DNA from: Pseudomonas sp. URMO17WK12:I11
GTDB lineage: Bacteria > Pseudomonadota > Gammaproteobacteria > Pseudomonadales > Pseudomonadaceae
Assembly: GCF_007677725.1 (NCBI RefSeq)
Contig: NZ_VEDF01000001.1
Span: 604,333 to 668,332, forward strand
DNA: 64,000 bases
Direction: 5' to 3'
Positions 19,683 to 28,756 of the stretch are shown piece after piece; positions within the stretch are counted from its first letter, which is position 1; each line of letters begins with the position of its first letter. Position numbers and translations under genes: made by a program. Under the pieces are notes generated by a model. The model was given only the letters and a program-made list of their open reading frames with translations. It was not told where the DNA came from and did no database searches.

Positions 19683-20516
19683 ATGACGCTGGCGCAGCAC
19701 ATCGAGCAAGCAGAGCAGGACGCAGGCTGGAGCGCTTACCTGCAGCTGCGCTTTGTGCAGCGTGACGGCGTGACCCGCCTTGGTGCGCGGCGGCATTTCG
19801 GCCCGCTTTTGGTGCAGCGTCCTTTCTACCCGGAGGGAGCACCGTGTCATGTCTATGTGCTGCACCCACCCGGCGGCATTGTCGCCGGCGACCGTCTGGA
19901 ACTGGACATTCACCTGGCACCGGGCAGCCATGCGCTGCTGACCATGCCGGGAGCGAGCAAGTTCTACCGCAGCATCGGCCCCACCGCGCGGCTGACCCAG
20001 CGCTTTCACCTGCAAGCCGGCAGCACCCTGGAATGGCTGCCGCAGGACAGCATCTTCTTCGACGGTGCGCGGGCCACCCTCGACAGCCGTTTCACCCTCG
20101 AGCCCGGCGCGCGGCTGCTGGCATGGGAAACCCTGTGCCTGGGCCGGCCGGTGATGAACGAGCGTTTCGCCCACGGTGCGCTGGACAGCCGCTTGTGCAT
20201 CGAGCTGGCGGATGACCCCGGCTTGCACGAGCGCCTGCGCATCAGCGGCGGGCAATTGGGCAAAGTGGCCGGCCATCCGCTGCTGGCGACATTCTGCGCA
20301 GCACCGGCCGGCCCGGCACTGCTGGAACAGGTGCGCGTCGTGCTCGATGCGTTGTCTGTTCCAGCCGGCGCGACCTTGCTGGGTTCGCTGCTGGTGATCC
20401 GTCTGCTCGATCACGACAACCAACATCTGCAACAGACCCTGCAGCGCCTTTGGCACCTGCTGCGTCCGGCCGTGCTCGGCCTGCCAGCGTGCCCGCCGCG
20501 AATCTGGGCCACTTGA
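19683..20516 (+). CDS. ureD: Urease accessory protein UreD
   Basis: 277-residue chaperone that joins UreF and UreG on apo-urease for nickel insertion. Typical blocks: LQLRFVQRDGVTRLGARRH, FYPEG, HPPGGIVAGDRLELDIHL, TMPGASKFYRS, and LEWLPQDSIFFDGA. ATG 19683 was chosen because family proteins begin just before the LGARRHFGPL block and AAGGGG precedes it; the longer open frame to 19404 would cover the promoter region. First gene of the ureDABCEJFG operon. Confidence 0.93.
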   Translation: MTLAQHIEQAEQDAGWSAYLQLRFVQRDGVTRLGARRHFGPLLVQRPFYPEGAPCHVYVLHPPGGIVAGDRLELDIHLAPGSHALLTMPGASKFYRSIGPTARLTQRFHLQAGSTLEWLPQDSIFFDGARATLDSRFTLEPGARLLAWETLCLGRPVMNERFAHGALDSRLCIELADDPGLHERLRISGGQLGKVAGHPLLATFCAAPAGPALLEQVRVVLDALSVPAGATLLGSLLVIRLLDHDNQHLQQTLQRLWHLLRPAVLGLPACPPRIWAT

Positions 20517-20525
20517 GAGAACGCC

Positions 20526-20828
20526 ATGGAGCTCACCCCGAGAGAGAAAGACAAACTGCTGCTGTTCACGGCCGCATTGTTGGCCGAACGGCGCCTGGCC
20601 CGTGGCCTGAAGCTCAACTATCCGGAAGCGGTGGCGCTGATCAGCGCCGCCGTGCTCGAAGGCGCCCGCGATGGCCGTACCGTTGCCGAGCTGATGAGCC
20701 TGGGTCGCGAAGTGCTCGGCCACGAACAGGTCATGCCAGGGGTTGCCCAGATGCTGCACGACGTGCAGGTCGAGGCGACCTTTCCCGACGGCACCAAGTT
20801 GGTGACCGTGCACGACCCCATCGTCTGA
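20526..20828 (+). CDS. ureA: Urease gamma subunit
   Basis: 100-residue structural subunit, beginning [20 protein letters not shown] and containing [11 protein letters not shown] and the conserved [25 protein letters not shown] end (here [13 protein letters not shown]). Full length. Nine bases after ureD, 19 bases before ureB. Forms the (UreABC)3 trimer. Confidence 0.97.
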   Translation: MELTPREKDKLLLFTAALLAERRLARGLKLNYPEAVALISAAVLEGARDGRTVAELMSLGREVLGHEQVMPGVAQMLHDVQVEATFPDGTKLVTVHDPIV

Positions 20829-20847
20829 GCCGGAGCAGGAACCGCAC

Positions 20848-21165
20848 ATGATTCCAGGTGAAATTCAGGTTGCCGCTGGCGACATCGAACTCAACGTCGG
20901 CCGCGCCACGGTCAGTGTCAGCGTGGCCAACCATGGTGATCGACCGGTGCAGGTCGGTTCGCACTATCACTTCTTCGAAGTCAACGAGGCCCTGGTCTTC
21001 GAACGCGACGTCAGCCGAGGTTTCCGGCTGGATATCCCGGCGGGCACCGCCGTGCGCTTCGAGCCGGGCCAGTCGCGCACCGTGCACCTGGTCGCCTATG
21101 CCGGCAAGCGTGAGGTATATGGCTTTCAGGGCAAGGTGATGGGCGCGCTGGAGGGCAGGGCATGA
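20848..21165 (+). CDS. ureB: Urease beta subunit
   Basis: 105 residues: [38 protein letters not shown] with the conserved HYHFFE, then [16 protein letters not shown] and [14 protein letters not shown]. Full length. Its stop overlaps the ureC start by 4 bp (ATGA), coupling the two structural genes. Confidence 0.97.
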   Translation: MIPGEIQVAAGDIELNVGRATVSVSVANHGDRPVQVGSHYHFFEVNEALVFERDVSRGFRLDIPAGTAVRFEPGQSRTVHLVAYAGKREVYGFQGKVMGALEGRA

Positions 21166-22865
21166 GCCGGATTTCCCGTCGCGCCTATGCCGATATGTTC
21201 GGCCCCACCGTGGGCGACCGAGTGCGCCTGGCTGACACCGAACTCTGGGTCGAGGTGGAAAAGGACTTCACGGTCTATGGCGAAGAGGTCAAGTTCGGCG
21301 GCGGCAAGGTGATCCGTGATGGCATGGGGCAAGGGCAGATGCTCGCCGCCGAGGCCATGGACCTGGTGCTGACCAACGCCCTGATCATCGATCACTGGGG
21401 CATCGTCAAGGCCGATATTGGCGTCAAGCATGGGCGTATCGCGGCGATCGGCAAGGCTGGCAACCCCGATGTGCAGCCAGGCGTCAGCGTACCGGTGGGG
21501 CCGGGCACCGAAGTGATTGCCGCCGAAGGCAAGATCGTCACCGCAGGGGGCATCGACTCGCACATCCACTTCATTTGCCCACAGCAGGTCGAAGAAGCCT
21601 TGACCAGTGGCATTACTACCTTCATTGGCGGTGGGACCGGCCCGGCGACCGGCACCAATGCCACCACCTGTACACCCGGTCCCTGGTACCTGGCGCGCAT
21701 GCTGCAAGCCGCCGATAGCCTGCCGATCAACATCGGGTTGCTGGGCAAGGGCAATGCCTCGCAGCCACAAGCCCTGCGCGAGCAGATCGCGGCCGGCGCG
21801 GTGGGCCTGAAATTGCACGAAGACTGGGGCTCGACGCCGGCCGCCATCGACTGCTGCCTGGGGGTGGCCGAGGAGCTGGACATCCAGGTGGCGATCCATA
21901 CCGACACGTTGAACGAGTCGGGGTGCATCGAGGACACGCTGGCGGCGATCGGCGACCGCACCATTCACACCTTCCACACCGAAGGTGCTGGCGGCGGTCA
22001 CGCACCGGACATCATTCGTGCAGCGGGGCAGGCCAACGTACTGCCGTCCTCGACCAACCCGACCCTGCCGTACACGGTCAATACCGTCGACGAGCACCTG
22101 GACATGCTCATGGTCTGCCATCACCTGGACCCGAGCATCGCCGAAGACGTCGCCTTCGCCGAGTCGCGCATCCGCCGCGAAACCATCGCCGCCGAAGACA
22201 TCCTCCACGACATGGGCGCCTTTGCCATGACCTCGTCCGACTCCCAGGCCATGGGCCGGGTTGGTGAAGTGGTGCTGCGCACCTGGCAGGTCGCTCACCA
22301 GATGAAACTGCGCCGCGGCCCGCTGGCCCCCGACAGCGACTACAGCGACAACTTCCGGGTCAAGCGCTACATCGCCAAGTACACCCTCAACCCGGCGCTG
22401 ACTCACGGCATCGCCCACGAGGTCGGTTCGCTGGAGGTGGGCAAGCTGGCTGACCTGGTGCTGTGGGCGCCGGCCTTTTTTGCGGTCAAGCCGGCCCTGG
22501 TGGTCAAGGGCGGCATGATCGTCACCGCGCCGATGGGCGACATCAATGGCTCGATCCCCACCCCGCAGCCGGTGCATTACCGGCCGATGTTCGGCGCGCT
22601 GGGCGCGGCCCGCCATGCCACGCGCATGACCTTCCTGCCCCAGGCCGCCATGGACCGCGGCCTGCACCAGGAACTGGGTTTGCAGAGCCTGATCGGGGTC
22701 GCCCACGGCTGCCGTCGGGTGCGCAAGGCCGACATGGTCCACAACACCCTGCAGCCAGTCATCGAAGTCGATTCGCAGACCTACCAGGTGCGCGCCGACG
22801 GCGAGTTGCTGGTGTGCGAGCCGGCCAGCGAACTGCCGTTGGCCCAGCGCTATTTCTTGTTCTGA
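21162..22865 (+). CDS. ureC: Urease alpha (catalytic) subunit
   Basis: 567-residue nickel metallohydrolase hydrolysing urea to ammonia and carbamate. All active-site residues are present at the same numbers as in Klebsiella urease: His134 and His136 ([13 protein letters not shown]), carbamylated Lys217 ([10 protein letters not shown]), His246 ([10 protein letters not shown]), His272 ([12 protein letters not shown]), flap Cys319-His320 (MVCHHLDP) and Asp360 ([10 protein letters not shown]). The enzyme should therefore be active once loaded with nickel by UreDEFG. Confidence 0.98.
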   Translation: MSRISRRAYADMFGPTVGDRVRLADTELWVEVEKDFTVYGEEVKFGGGKVIRDGMGQGQMLAAEAMDLVLTNALIIDHWGIVKADIGVKHGRIAAIGKAGNPDVQPGVSVPVGPGTEVIAAEGKIVTAGGIDSHIHFICPQQVEEALTSGITTFIGGGTGPATGTNATTCTPGPWYLARMLQAADSLPINIGLLGKGNASQPQALREQIAAGAVGLKLHEDWGSTPAAIDCCLGVAEELDIQVAIHTDTLNESGCIEDTLAAIGDRTIHTFHTEGAGGGHAPDIIRAAGQANVLPSSTNPTLPYTVNTVDEHLDMLMVCHHLDPSIAEDVAFAESRIRRETIAAEDILHDMGAFAMTSSDSQAMGRVGEVVLRTWQVAHQMKLRRGPLAPDSDYSDNFRVKRYIAKYTLNPALTHGIAHEVGSLEVGKLADLVLWAPAFFAVKPALVVKGGMIVTAPMGDINGSIPTPQPVHYRPMFGALGAARHATRMTFLPQAAMDRGLHQELGLQSLIGVAHGCRRVRKADMVHNTLQPVIEVDSQTYQVRADGELLVCEPASELPLAQRYFLF

Positions 22866-22875
22866 AGGAGTGAAG

Positions 22876-23385
22876 ATGATTGTTCTGACCCGCCGTATCG
22901 AGGCGTCCGAGCACATAACCGGGAGCGTCACCCTGGATGTCGACAGCCGGATCAAAAGCCGCCTGCGGGTGACGTTGGACGACGGTCGCGAAGCCGGGCT
23001 GATGCTCGAGCGTGGCCACCTGCTGCGCGGAGGCGAACTGCTCTGCGATGCCGAATCGAACCAGGTGATCCGTGTGTTGGCAGCCCCTGAAACGGTGTCC
23101 ACCGTGCGTTGCGTCGATCCGCACCTGCTCGCCCGCGCTGCCTATCACCTGGGTAACCGCCATGTTCCGCTGCAGATCGAGCCCGGTCTGCTGCGCTACC
23201 AGCACGACCATGTGCTCGACGACATGCTGCGCGGTCTGGGTTTGGACGTGCTCACCGAACAGGCGCCGTTCGAGCCTGAAGCAGGTGCCTACCAGAGCGC
23301 CGCGCACAGCCATGGTCACGCCCACAGTCACGCGCACAACCATGACCACGACCATCCGTTCGTGCGTTTGCCTGCTCATTCCTGA
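22876..23385 (+). CDS. ureE: Urease accessory nickel metallochaperone UreE
   Basis: 169 residues. The N-terminal domain (IVLTRRIEASEHITGSVTLD) binds peptide; the central Hsp40-like domain (AYHLGNRHVPLQIEPGLLRY) holds the dimer nickel site with the conserved HxxNRH. The C-terminal tail is His-rich (HSHGHAHSHAHNHDHDH), able to store several nickel ions. I chose ATG 22876 (spacing 5 from GAAGGAG) rather than GTG 22870, which overlaps that ribosome site. Confidence 0.95.
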   Translation: MIVLTRRIEASEHITGSVTLDVDSRIKSRLRVTLDDGREAGLMLERGHLLRGGELLCDAESNQVIRVLAAPETVSTVRCVDPHLLARAAYHLGNRHVPLQIEPGLLRYQHDHVLDDMLRGLGLDVLTEQAPFEPEAGAYQSAAHSHGHAHSHAHNHDHDHPFVRLPAHS

Positions 23386-23404
23386 CCCCTTAAAAGAGCC
23401 CAAG

Positions 23405-23950
23405 ATGAAAAAGACCCTAGCCTTCGCCTTGCTGATGATCGCGCTGCCGGCCTTCGCCCACCCCGGCCACGATGCCAATCCCTTGCATGATGGTTTACTG
23501 CATCCCCTGACCGGACTTGACCACTTGCTGATGCTCCTGGGGACCGGCGTGTTGGCGGCGTTGACCCGACGCACCCTGCTCCTGCCCTTGGCGACCCTGG
23601 GCGCGATGTTTGCAGGGGCAGTGTGCGGCCATCTGTTCGGCGATGTGCTAGGCATGGAAAGCCTGATCGCCGTGTCGGTACTGGTCGCGGCGGTGGCCGT
23701 CCTATTGCCCAACCGCCAGCTTCTATTGGCGCTGGCCATGCCGGTATTCGCCTTGTTCCATGGCTGGGCCCATGGTGTCGAAGCTACCCCAAGCGCCTTC
23801 TGGCTGTTCAGCGCCGGTTTCGTTACCGTCAGTGGCTTGCTGCTGGCAGCCGGTTTCACCGTCGGCTGCCTGTTGCGTCGTCATCCGGTCCTGCAGAAAG
23901 CCTTTGGCGGCGGTTTGCTGGCCGGCGCAGCCGTGGTGCTGGCGGGCTAA
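23405..23950 (+). CDS. ureJ: HupE/UreJ family nickel-linked membrane protein
   Basis: 181-residue polytopic membrane protein with a signal peptide ending PAFAHPGHD; the H-P-G-H motif and HPLTGLDHLLMLLGTG are the family hallmarks, and the motif histidines are the presumed metal ligands. About six hydrophobic helices follow. HupE and UreJ proteins are thought to move nickel (or cobalt) across a membrane. Its place inside the operon, between ureE and ureF, points to nickel supply for urease. Stop and ureF start overlap (TAATG). Confidence 0.9.
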   Translation: MKKTLAFALLMIALPAFAHPGHDANPLHDGLLHPLTGLDHLLMLLGTGVLAALTRRTLLLPLATLGAMFAGAVCGHLFGDVLGMESLIAVSVLVAAVAVLLPNRQLLLALAMPVFALFHGWAHGVEATPSAFWLFSAGFVTVSGLLLAAGFTVGCLLRRHPVLQKAFGGGLLAGAAVVLAG

Positions 23951-24624
23951 TGAACAGCGACCTTGCGCTGTTGCGCCTGCTGCAGTTGGCCAGCCCCGGC
24001 CTGCCGGTAGGCGGCTTTACCTATTCGCAAGGCCTGGAATGGGCGGTGGAGGCTGGCTGGGTGCAAGACCTCGCCAGTTTCAGCGCCTGGCAGCGTGAGC
24101 AACTGCACGACACCCTGGCGTGTCTCGATTGGCCGCTGTTGGCGCGCCTGTATGGCGCCTGCCAGGGCGGCGATGCACAGGCCTTCGCGCGTTGGAGCCG
24201 GTTCTTGCTGGCCAACCGTGAAACCGCCGAATTGCGCCTGGAAGAGCAACAGCGTGGCTCGGCCTTGGCCCGTTTGCTCGACGGCTGGCAGTTGGGCCAG
24301 GACCCAGCCTGGCGGCCTAGCCTCGAGCTCAGCCAGCTCGGTGGCATGGCCTGGCTTGCGGTGCATTGGCAGATCCCGCTGCGCCAACTGGCCCTGGGCC
24401 ACGCGTTCGCCTGGCTTGAGGGCGCGGTGATGGCTGGCGTCAAGCTGGTGCCGTTCGGCCAGCAAGCGGCGCAGACCCTGCTGCGCGACCTCAGCGCCGA
24501 GCTGCCCGCCGCCCTCGATACAGCTTTGCGGCTTGGCGATGAGCAATTGGGCGGCGGCCTGCCGCTGCTGGCCATCGCCTCGTCGCGACACGAAACCCAA
24601 TACACCCGTTTATTCCGATCCTGA
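23950..24624 (+). CDS. ureF: Urease accessory protein UreF
   Basis: 224-residue helical protein, a partner of UreD that gates GTPase activity of UreG. Signature blocks [50 protein letters not shown], and a C-terminal [13 protein letters not shown] required for UreG binding. ATG 23950 shares a base with the ureJ stop. Confidence 0.95.
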   Translation: MNSDLALLRLLQLASPGLPVGGFTYSQGLEWAVEAGWVQDLASFSAWQREQLHDTLACLDWPLLARLYGACQGGDAQAFARWSRFLLANRETAELRLEEQQRGSALARLLDGWQLGQDPAWRPSLELSQLGGMAWLAVHWQIPLRQLALGHAFAWLEGAVMAGVKLVPFGQQAAQTLLRDLSAELPAALDTALRLGDEQLGGGLPLLAIASSRHETQYTRLFRS

Positions 24625-24635
24625 GGACTGGCTCC

Positions 24636-25259
24636 ATGCAAAGCTATCAGCAACCCTTGCGCGTCGGCGTCGGCGGCCCGGTGGGCTCCGGCAAGACCGC
24701 ACTGCTCGAATGCCTGTGCAAAGCCATGCGCGATCACTACCAGATCGCCGTGGTCACCAATGACATCTACACCAAGGAAGACCAACGCATTCTCACCGAA
24801 GCCGGGGCTTTGGAACCTGAGCGCATCGTTGGCGTCGAGACCGGCGGTTGCCCGCATACCGCGATCCGTGAAGACGCCTCGATGAACCTGGCCGCTGTCG
24901 AGGCGCTGGCGCGCAAATTCGGCAACCTCGAAGTCATTTTCGTGGAAAGTGGTGGCGACAACTTGAGCGCCACCTTCAGCCCGGAGCTCGCCGACCTGAC
25001 CATCTATGTCATCGACGTGGCCGAAGGCGAGAAGATTCCGCGCAAAGGGGGCCCTGGTATCACCAAATCCGATTTCCTGGTCATCAACAAGACTGACCTG
25101 GCGCCGTATGTCGGCGCCTCGCTGGAGGTGATGGAGCGAGACACCCAGCGCATGCGCCCGCAGCGTCCGTGGACCTTCAGCAACCTGAAAAAGGGCGAGG
25201 GCCTGCAGGCAGTGATCGACTTCATCGTCGAGCGCGGCATGCTCGGCCTGCGCGCCTGA
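24636..25259 (+). CDS. ureG: Urease accessory GTPase UreG
   Basis: 207-residue SIMIBI-class GTPase that delivers nickel. P-loop GPVGSGKT at residues 14-21, [10 protein letters not shown] switch region, nickel-binding CPH in [21 protein letters not shown] (G3-like) and NKTD guanine specificity motif. Last gene of the urease operon, 11 bp after ureF. No obvious intrinsic terminator follows. Confidence 0.97.
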   Translation: MQSYQQPLRVGVGGPVGSGKTALLECLCKAMRDHYQIAVVTNDIYTKEDQRILTEAGALEPERIVGVETGGCPHTAIREDASMNLAAVEALARKFGNLEVIFVESGGDNLSATFSPELADLTIYVIDVAEGEKIPRKGGPGITKSDFLVINKTDLAPYVGASLEVMERDTQRMRPQRPWTFSNLKKGEGLQAVIDFIVERGMLGLRA

Positions 25260-25338
25260 GGCTCAAGCGGTCACGGGCGCAGCGGTTGACACCAGGCAGT
25301 AGCGAGCAAACTCAGCAGGGCAAGGCCTGGCGATCGAC

Positions 25339-25998
25339 TCAGCCGTGCATGCTTTCGATCAGGGCCCACAGCGTCGGGTCGTTGAAGTCCTCGACCACCA
25401 GCTGCGCGCCGGCCTCGAGCAGCCGTTGCGCCGGCTGGGTGGTGGCGATGCCGACGGTGTAGATGCCAGCATCATGCGCGGCCTTGACCCCAGGCAGCGA
25501 GTCCTCGAACGCCAACGCCTCGGCGGCTCGCGCCTGCAGGCGCTGCAGTCCGGTCAGATAGGGCAGGGGGTCGGGCTTGGGCCGTGCCAGCTCATCGGCC
25601 ACCACCACGTCGTCGAAACGCTCGGCAATGCCCAGCGCATCGAGCATGTGCTCGGCATTCAGGCGTGGCGCGTTGGTCACCACGCACATGCCGATATCCC
25701 AGGCCCGCGCATGGTCCATCAGGCGCAGCAGGCCCGGCATCGGTTGCAGCGTGGGCGCCAGTTGGCGAAACAGCGCTTCTTTGCGCGCCGCCAAGGCGTG
25801 GCATTCGGCGGCGCTGGCAAGCGGAAACAATTCGCCAAACAGCTCGCCGTTGGCCCGTCCGCTGATCTGCGCATCGAACTGCGCCTGGGTCAGCTCACGG
25901 CCGTCATAGTCGCCGAGCAGTTGGCGGAAGGCCTGCAAATGCAGGGTGTCGGTGTCGGTCAAGGTTCCATCGAGATCGAACAGCAGGGCAGTCAGCAT
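25339..25998 (-). CDS. HAD-superfamily (subfamily IA) phosphatase
   Basis: 219 residues, beta-phosphoglucomutase or sugar-phosphatase-like. Motif I FDLDGTLTDTD (nucleophile and acid Asp), a helical cap (residues about 20-85), motif II VVTNAP, motif III Lys in RPKPDPLPYL, and motif IV EDSLPGVKAAHDAG. Substrate cannot be told from sequence. Monocistronic and convergent with the urease operon. Confidence 0.85.
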   Translation of the reverse strand: MLTALLFDLDGTLTDTDTLHLQAFRQLLGDYDGRELTQAQFDAQISGRANGELFGELFPLASAAECHALAARKEALFRQLAPTLQPMPGLLRLMDHARAWDIGMCVVTNAPRLNAEHMLDALGIAERFDDVVVADELARPKPDPLPYLTGLQRLQARAAEALAFEDSLPGVKAAHDAGIYTVGIATTQPAQRLLEAGAQLVVEDFNDPTLWALIESMHG

Positions 25999-26087
25999 CA
26001 GGTATCCAGGTGGTCAGAAAATCACAAGCCTGGTGATCATACCCAAACCGGGCGACAAAGGGGGCTGTTCACTCATCCTCGAAAAGA

Positions 26088-26099
26088 GTACAAATGTGC
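26088..26099 (+). promoter_or_regulatory. LexA2 operator overlapping the lexA2 start codon
   Basis: GTAC-AAAT-GTGC matches exactly the GTAC-N4-GTGC operator reported for P. putida LexA2. The ATG of lexA2 (26094) lies inside the site, so bound repressor would block transcription start or early elongation of the lexA2-imuA-imuB-dnaE2 operon. No other copy was seen elsewhere in the window. Confidence 0.8.
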
Positions 26100-26711
26100 T
26101 CCATGGACACATTGACCCCCAAACGCCGGGCCATCCTCGGCTACATTCGCGAGCGCATCGCAGACCACGGCCAGCCGCCAAGCCTGGCCGACATCGCTGC
26201 GCGCTTCGGTTTCGCTTCGCGCAGCGTTGCGCGCAAGCACATCACCGCGCTGTGCCAGGCCGGCTTCATCGAAGTCACGCCCAATCAGGCGCGCGGCATT
26301 CGCCTGGCCGGGCCGCTGCGCCGGGCGCAGATTCTCGAGGTGCCTGTGCTTGGCCAAGTAGCTGCCGGTGCCCCCATCGGCCCCGACCTGGATATTCATG
26401 AGCAGCTGCTGCTCGACCCCAGCCTGTTTCAACGCACGCCCGATTACCTGCTGAAGGTGCGTGGCGACTCGATGATCGACGACGGCATCTTTGACGGTGA
26501 CCTGGTCGGCATCCGTCAGCAGGGCGATGCTCGGGATGGGCAGATCGTGGTGGCCCGCCTGGATGGCGAAGTCACCATCAAGCGTCTGCAGCGTCAGCCG
26601 GGTGGCTACCGCTTGCTGCCGCGTAACCCGGCCTATGCGCCAATCGAGGTAGGCCCTGAGCGCGAATTCTTCATCGAAGGCGTGTTCTGTGGCCTGTTGA
26701 GGCGTGACTGA
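26094..26711 (+). CDS. lexA2: LexA2 SOS repressor
   Basis: 205-residue LexA-family repressor. The N-terminal winged helix (residues 4-70; LTPKRRAILGYIRERIADHG, ARFGFASRSVARKHI) is followed by the self-cleavage site Ala-Gly in GQVAAGAP (about residues 91-92), nucleophile Ser126 in GDSMIDDG and general-base Lys161 in GEVTIKRL. Cleavage is expected on RecA-ssDNA. ATG 26094 is preceded by GAAAAGAG at about 5 nt; ATG 26103 is the alternative. Heads the damage-inducible mutagenesis operon; the stop overlaps imuA by one base (TGATG). Confidence 0.95.
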   Translation: MCSMDTLTPKRRAILGYIRERIADHGQPPSLADIAARFGFASRSVARKHITALCQAGFIEVTPNQARGIRLAGPLRRAQILEVPVLGQVAAGAPIGPDLDIHEQLLLDPSLFQRTPDYLLKVRGDSMIDDGIFDGDLVGIRQQGDARDGQIVVARLDGEVTIKRLQRQPGGYRLLPRNPAYAPIEVGPEREFFIEGVFCGLLRRD

Positions 26712-27331
26712 TGGGCGCGGTAGTTGAACTCGACCGGCTGCTCGATCAGCGTCATGTCTGGCGTGGGCGGCAAGGCCAGACGCGCCCGGCGGGCCTGCAG
26801 CCCACCGGTCATGGCGAACTCGACCAGCGGCTGCCCGAAGGAGGCTGGCCCGCCGCGGCGTTGAGCGAATTGTTGCTGGCCAGCCCAGGCTGCGGCGAGT
26901 TGCAGCTGCTCTGGCCGACCTTGGCGCGCCTGACCGCTGAGGGCGGGCGAGTGGTCGTGGTAGCACCACCGTTCATTCCCTACGCCCCGGCCTGGCAAGC
27001 GGCAGGTGTGGATCTGCGTTGGCTGGTGCAGGTCGAGGCCGGCCAGGCCGAGGCACTGTGGGCCGCTGAACAGTGCCTGCGTTCAGGCAGCTGCGCCGCT
27101 GTGCTGTGCTGGCCCGAGCGCGCCGATGACCGCGCATTGCGGCGCTTGCAGGTGGCCGCCGAAACGGGCCAGGCACTGGCATTCGCCTGCCGGCCGCAGC
27201 AGGCCGCCCACAATCCATCGCCGGCCGCACTGCGCCTGGCCATCGACACCCGTCCGGCGCAATGGCGGGTACTCAAATGCCGCGGGGGCATGCCCCCGGC
27301 CGTGCCGATCGCGAGCCCCGGGCGAGGCTGA
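26711..27331 (+). CDS. imuA: ImuA (SulA2/RecA-like), mutasome component
   Basis: 206 residues. A RecA/SulA-like fold: LDQRLPEGGWPAAALSELLL, then GELQLLWPTLARLTAEGGRVV and VVAPPFIPYAPAWQAAGVD. No intact Walker A is apparent (compare GXXXXGKT of RecA), as is usual for ImuA. Works with ImuB and DnaE2 in damage-tolerant synthesis. Located between lexA2 (1-bp overlap) and imuB (6-bp gap), in the standard cassette order. Confidence 0.92.
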   Translation: MGAVVELDRLLDQRHVWRGRQGQTRPAGLQPTGHGELDQRLPEGGWPAAALSELLLASPGCGELQLLWPTLARLTAEGGRVVVVAPPFIPYAPAWQAAGVDLRWLVQVEAGQAEALWAAEQCLRSGSCAAVLCWPERADDRALRRLQVAAETGQALAFACRPQQAAHNPSPAALRLAIDTRPAQWRVLKCRGGMPPAVPIASPGRG

Positions 27332-27337
27332 TGACAC

Positions 27338-28756
27338 ATGCTCTGGGCCTGTATTCTCTTGCCGCAGCTAGCGCTGGACTCGATCCTGCGTGAGCGTGAC
27401 GATGCCGATGCGCCGCTGATCCTGGTGGGCGGTCCGCAGCAGCGCCGAGTGCTGCAAGCGGTCAACCCCGCGGCCGCAGCGCTGGGCTTGAAGGCAGGGC
27501 AGGCACTTACGGCAGCGCGAGCCCTGGCCGATGGTTTCGAGTGCGTCGAAGCCGACCCCGCTCGCATCGAGCACTTGCAACGACTGCTGGCTGCCTGGGC
27601 CTATCGTTTCAGTGCCCAGGTAAGCCTGCATTACCCGCGTGCAGTGTTGCTTGAAGTAGGCTCGAGCTTGCAGTTGTTTGGCCCTTGGCCTCGCTTCGAG
27701 GCGCGGCTGCGTGAGGAGCTGGCAGCCCTGGGCTTGCGTCAGCGCATCGTCCTGGCGAGCAACCCGGTCGCGGCGCGCATGCTTGCCAACGGCCATGATG
27801 GCTTGGCCTTGACCTGCGCCGAAGACACGCGCCGGGCGCTGGCGCGCATGCCTATCGGCCGGGTCGGATTAGCTGCCGACGCCGCCCAAGCCTTTGCCCG
27901 CATGGGGCTGCAGCAATTGGGGCAGGTGCTGGCCTTGCCGCGTGATGCCTTGGCCAAGCGCTTCAGTGCCCAGGTGCTATTGCACCTGGACCAGTTGACC
28001 GGGCTGCGCTCCATGGCCCTGGACTTCTACCAGCCACCGGACCGTTTCGAAACCCGCCTGGAACTGAACTTCGACGTCGAGTCGCACCAGGCCTTGCTGT
28101 TCCCGTTACGGCGCATGCTCAACGACCTGGCGGCGTTTCTGGCCGGGCGTGACTGCGGCGTGCAGCGTTTCAACGTGTACCTCGAGCACGCTGAAGGTCC
28201 AGAGACGCTGCTGCAAGTCGGGCTGCTGGCTGCCGAACGCGACGCCACCCTGCTTTTCGAACTGGCCCGTGGACGTCTTGAGCCGCTGCGCATTCCGGCG
28301 CCGGTGCGTAATCTGCGCCTGGTCGCTGAAGATCTACCGCCTTTCGTACCCCAACATCAGGCGCTGTTCGACCCCCGAGCCAAACAGGCTCAGCCATGGC
28401 CGCAACTGCGCGAACGCCTGCGCGCCCGCCTCGGTGACGAGGCGGTCAACGGTTTGCGCGCCGAGGCCGACCATCGCCCTGAATGCGCCTGGCAAGTAGC
28501 GGAGCAGGGCGCTGCGAGCGGCCTGAGCGTAACGGCCGGTAGCCGCCCTGGCTGGCTGTTGTCTACCCCGCAAGCCCTGGAGCCGGCAGCGCACATCGTC
28601 CTGGGGCCAGCCGAGCGGATCGAGTCGGGTTGGTGGGACGGCGGTGACGTGCGCCGCGACTACTACCGTATCGAAACCCGCGATGGCCTGCGTGGCTGGG
28701 CCTATCAGGACCTCGCCCAGCCTGGCCCGCTTTGGCTGCAAGGTTGGTTCGCATGA
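27338..28756 (+). CDS. imuB: ImuB, catalytically dead Y-family polymerase homologue
   Basis: 472 residues with the palm, fingers, thumb and little-finger layout of Y-family polymerases, but the acidic residues are absent: motif I reads [14 protein letters not shown] where active enzymes have D.D.FFA, and the second site reads [12 protein letters not shown]. It is a clamp-linked hub rather than a polymerase. QHQALF (residues 339-344) resembles a beta-clamp-binding motif. The C-terminal [19 protein letters not shown] block is conserved in ImuB. Its stop overlaps the dnaE2 start by 4 bp. Confidence 0.94.
   Translation: MLWACILLPQLALDSILRERDDADAPLILVGGPQQRRVLQAVNPAAAALGLKAGQALTAARALADGFECVEADPARIEHLQRLLAAWAYRFSAQVSLHYPRAVLLEVGSSLQLFGPWPRFEARLREELAALGLRQRIVLASNPVAARMLANGHDGLALTCAEDTRRALARMPIGRVGLAADAAQAFARMGLQQLGQVLALPRDALAKRFSAQVLLHLDQLTGLRSMALDFYQPPDRFETRLELNFDVESHQALLFPLRRMLNDLAAFLAGRDCGVQRFNVYLEHAEGPETLLQVGLLAAERDATLLFELARGRLEPLRIPAPVRNLRLVAEDLPPFVPQHQALFDPRAKQAQPWPQLRERLRARLGDEAVNGLRAEADHRPECAWQVAEQGAASGLSVTAGSRPGWLLSTPQALEPAAHIVLGPAERIESGWWDGGDVRRDYYRIETRDGLRGWAYQDLAQPGPLWLQGWFA

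Noticed and set aside
21126..23102. 658-codon antisense frame over ureC and ureE
   Set aside because: ureC is unmistakable on the plus strand; the reverse frame has no start signal.
26711..27331. imuA as a true RecA or SulA
   Set aside because: No Walker A lysine and cassette position fit ImuA.
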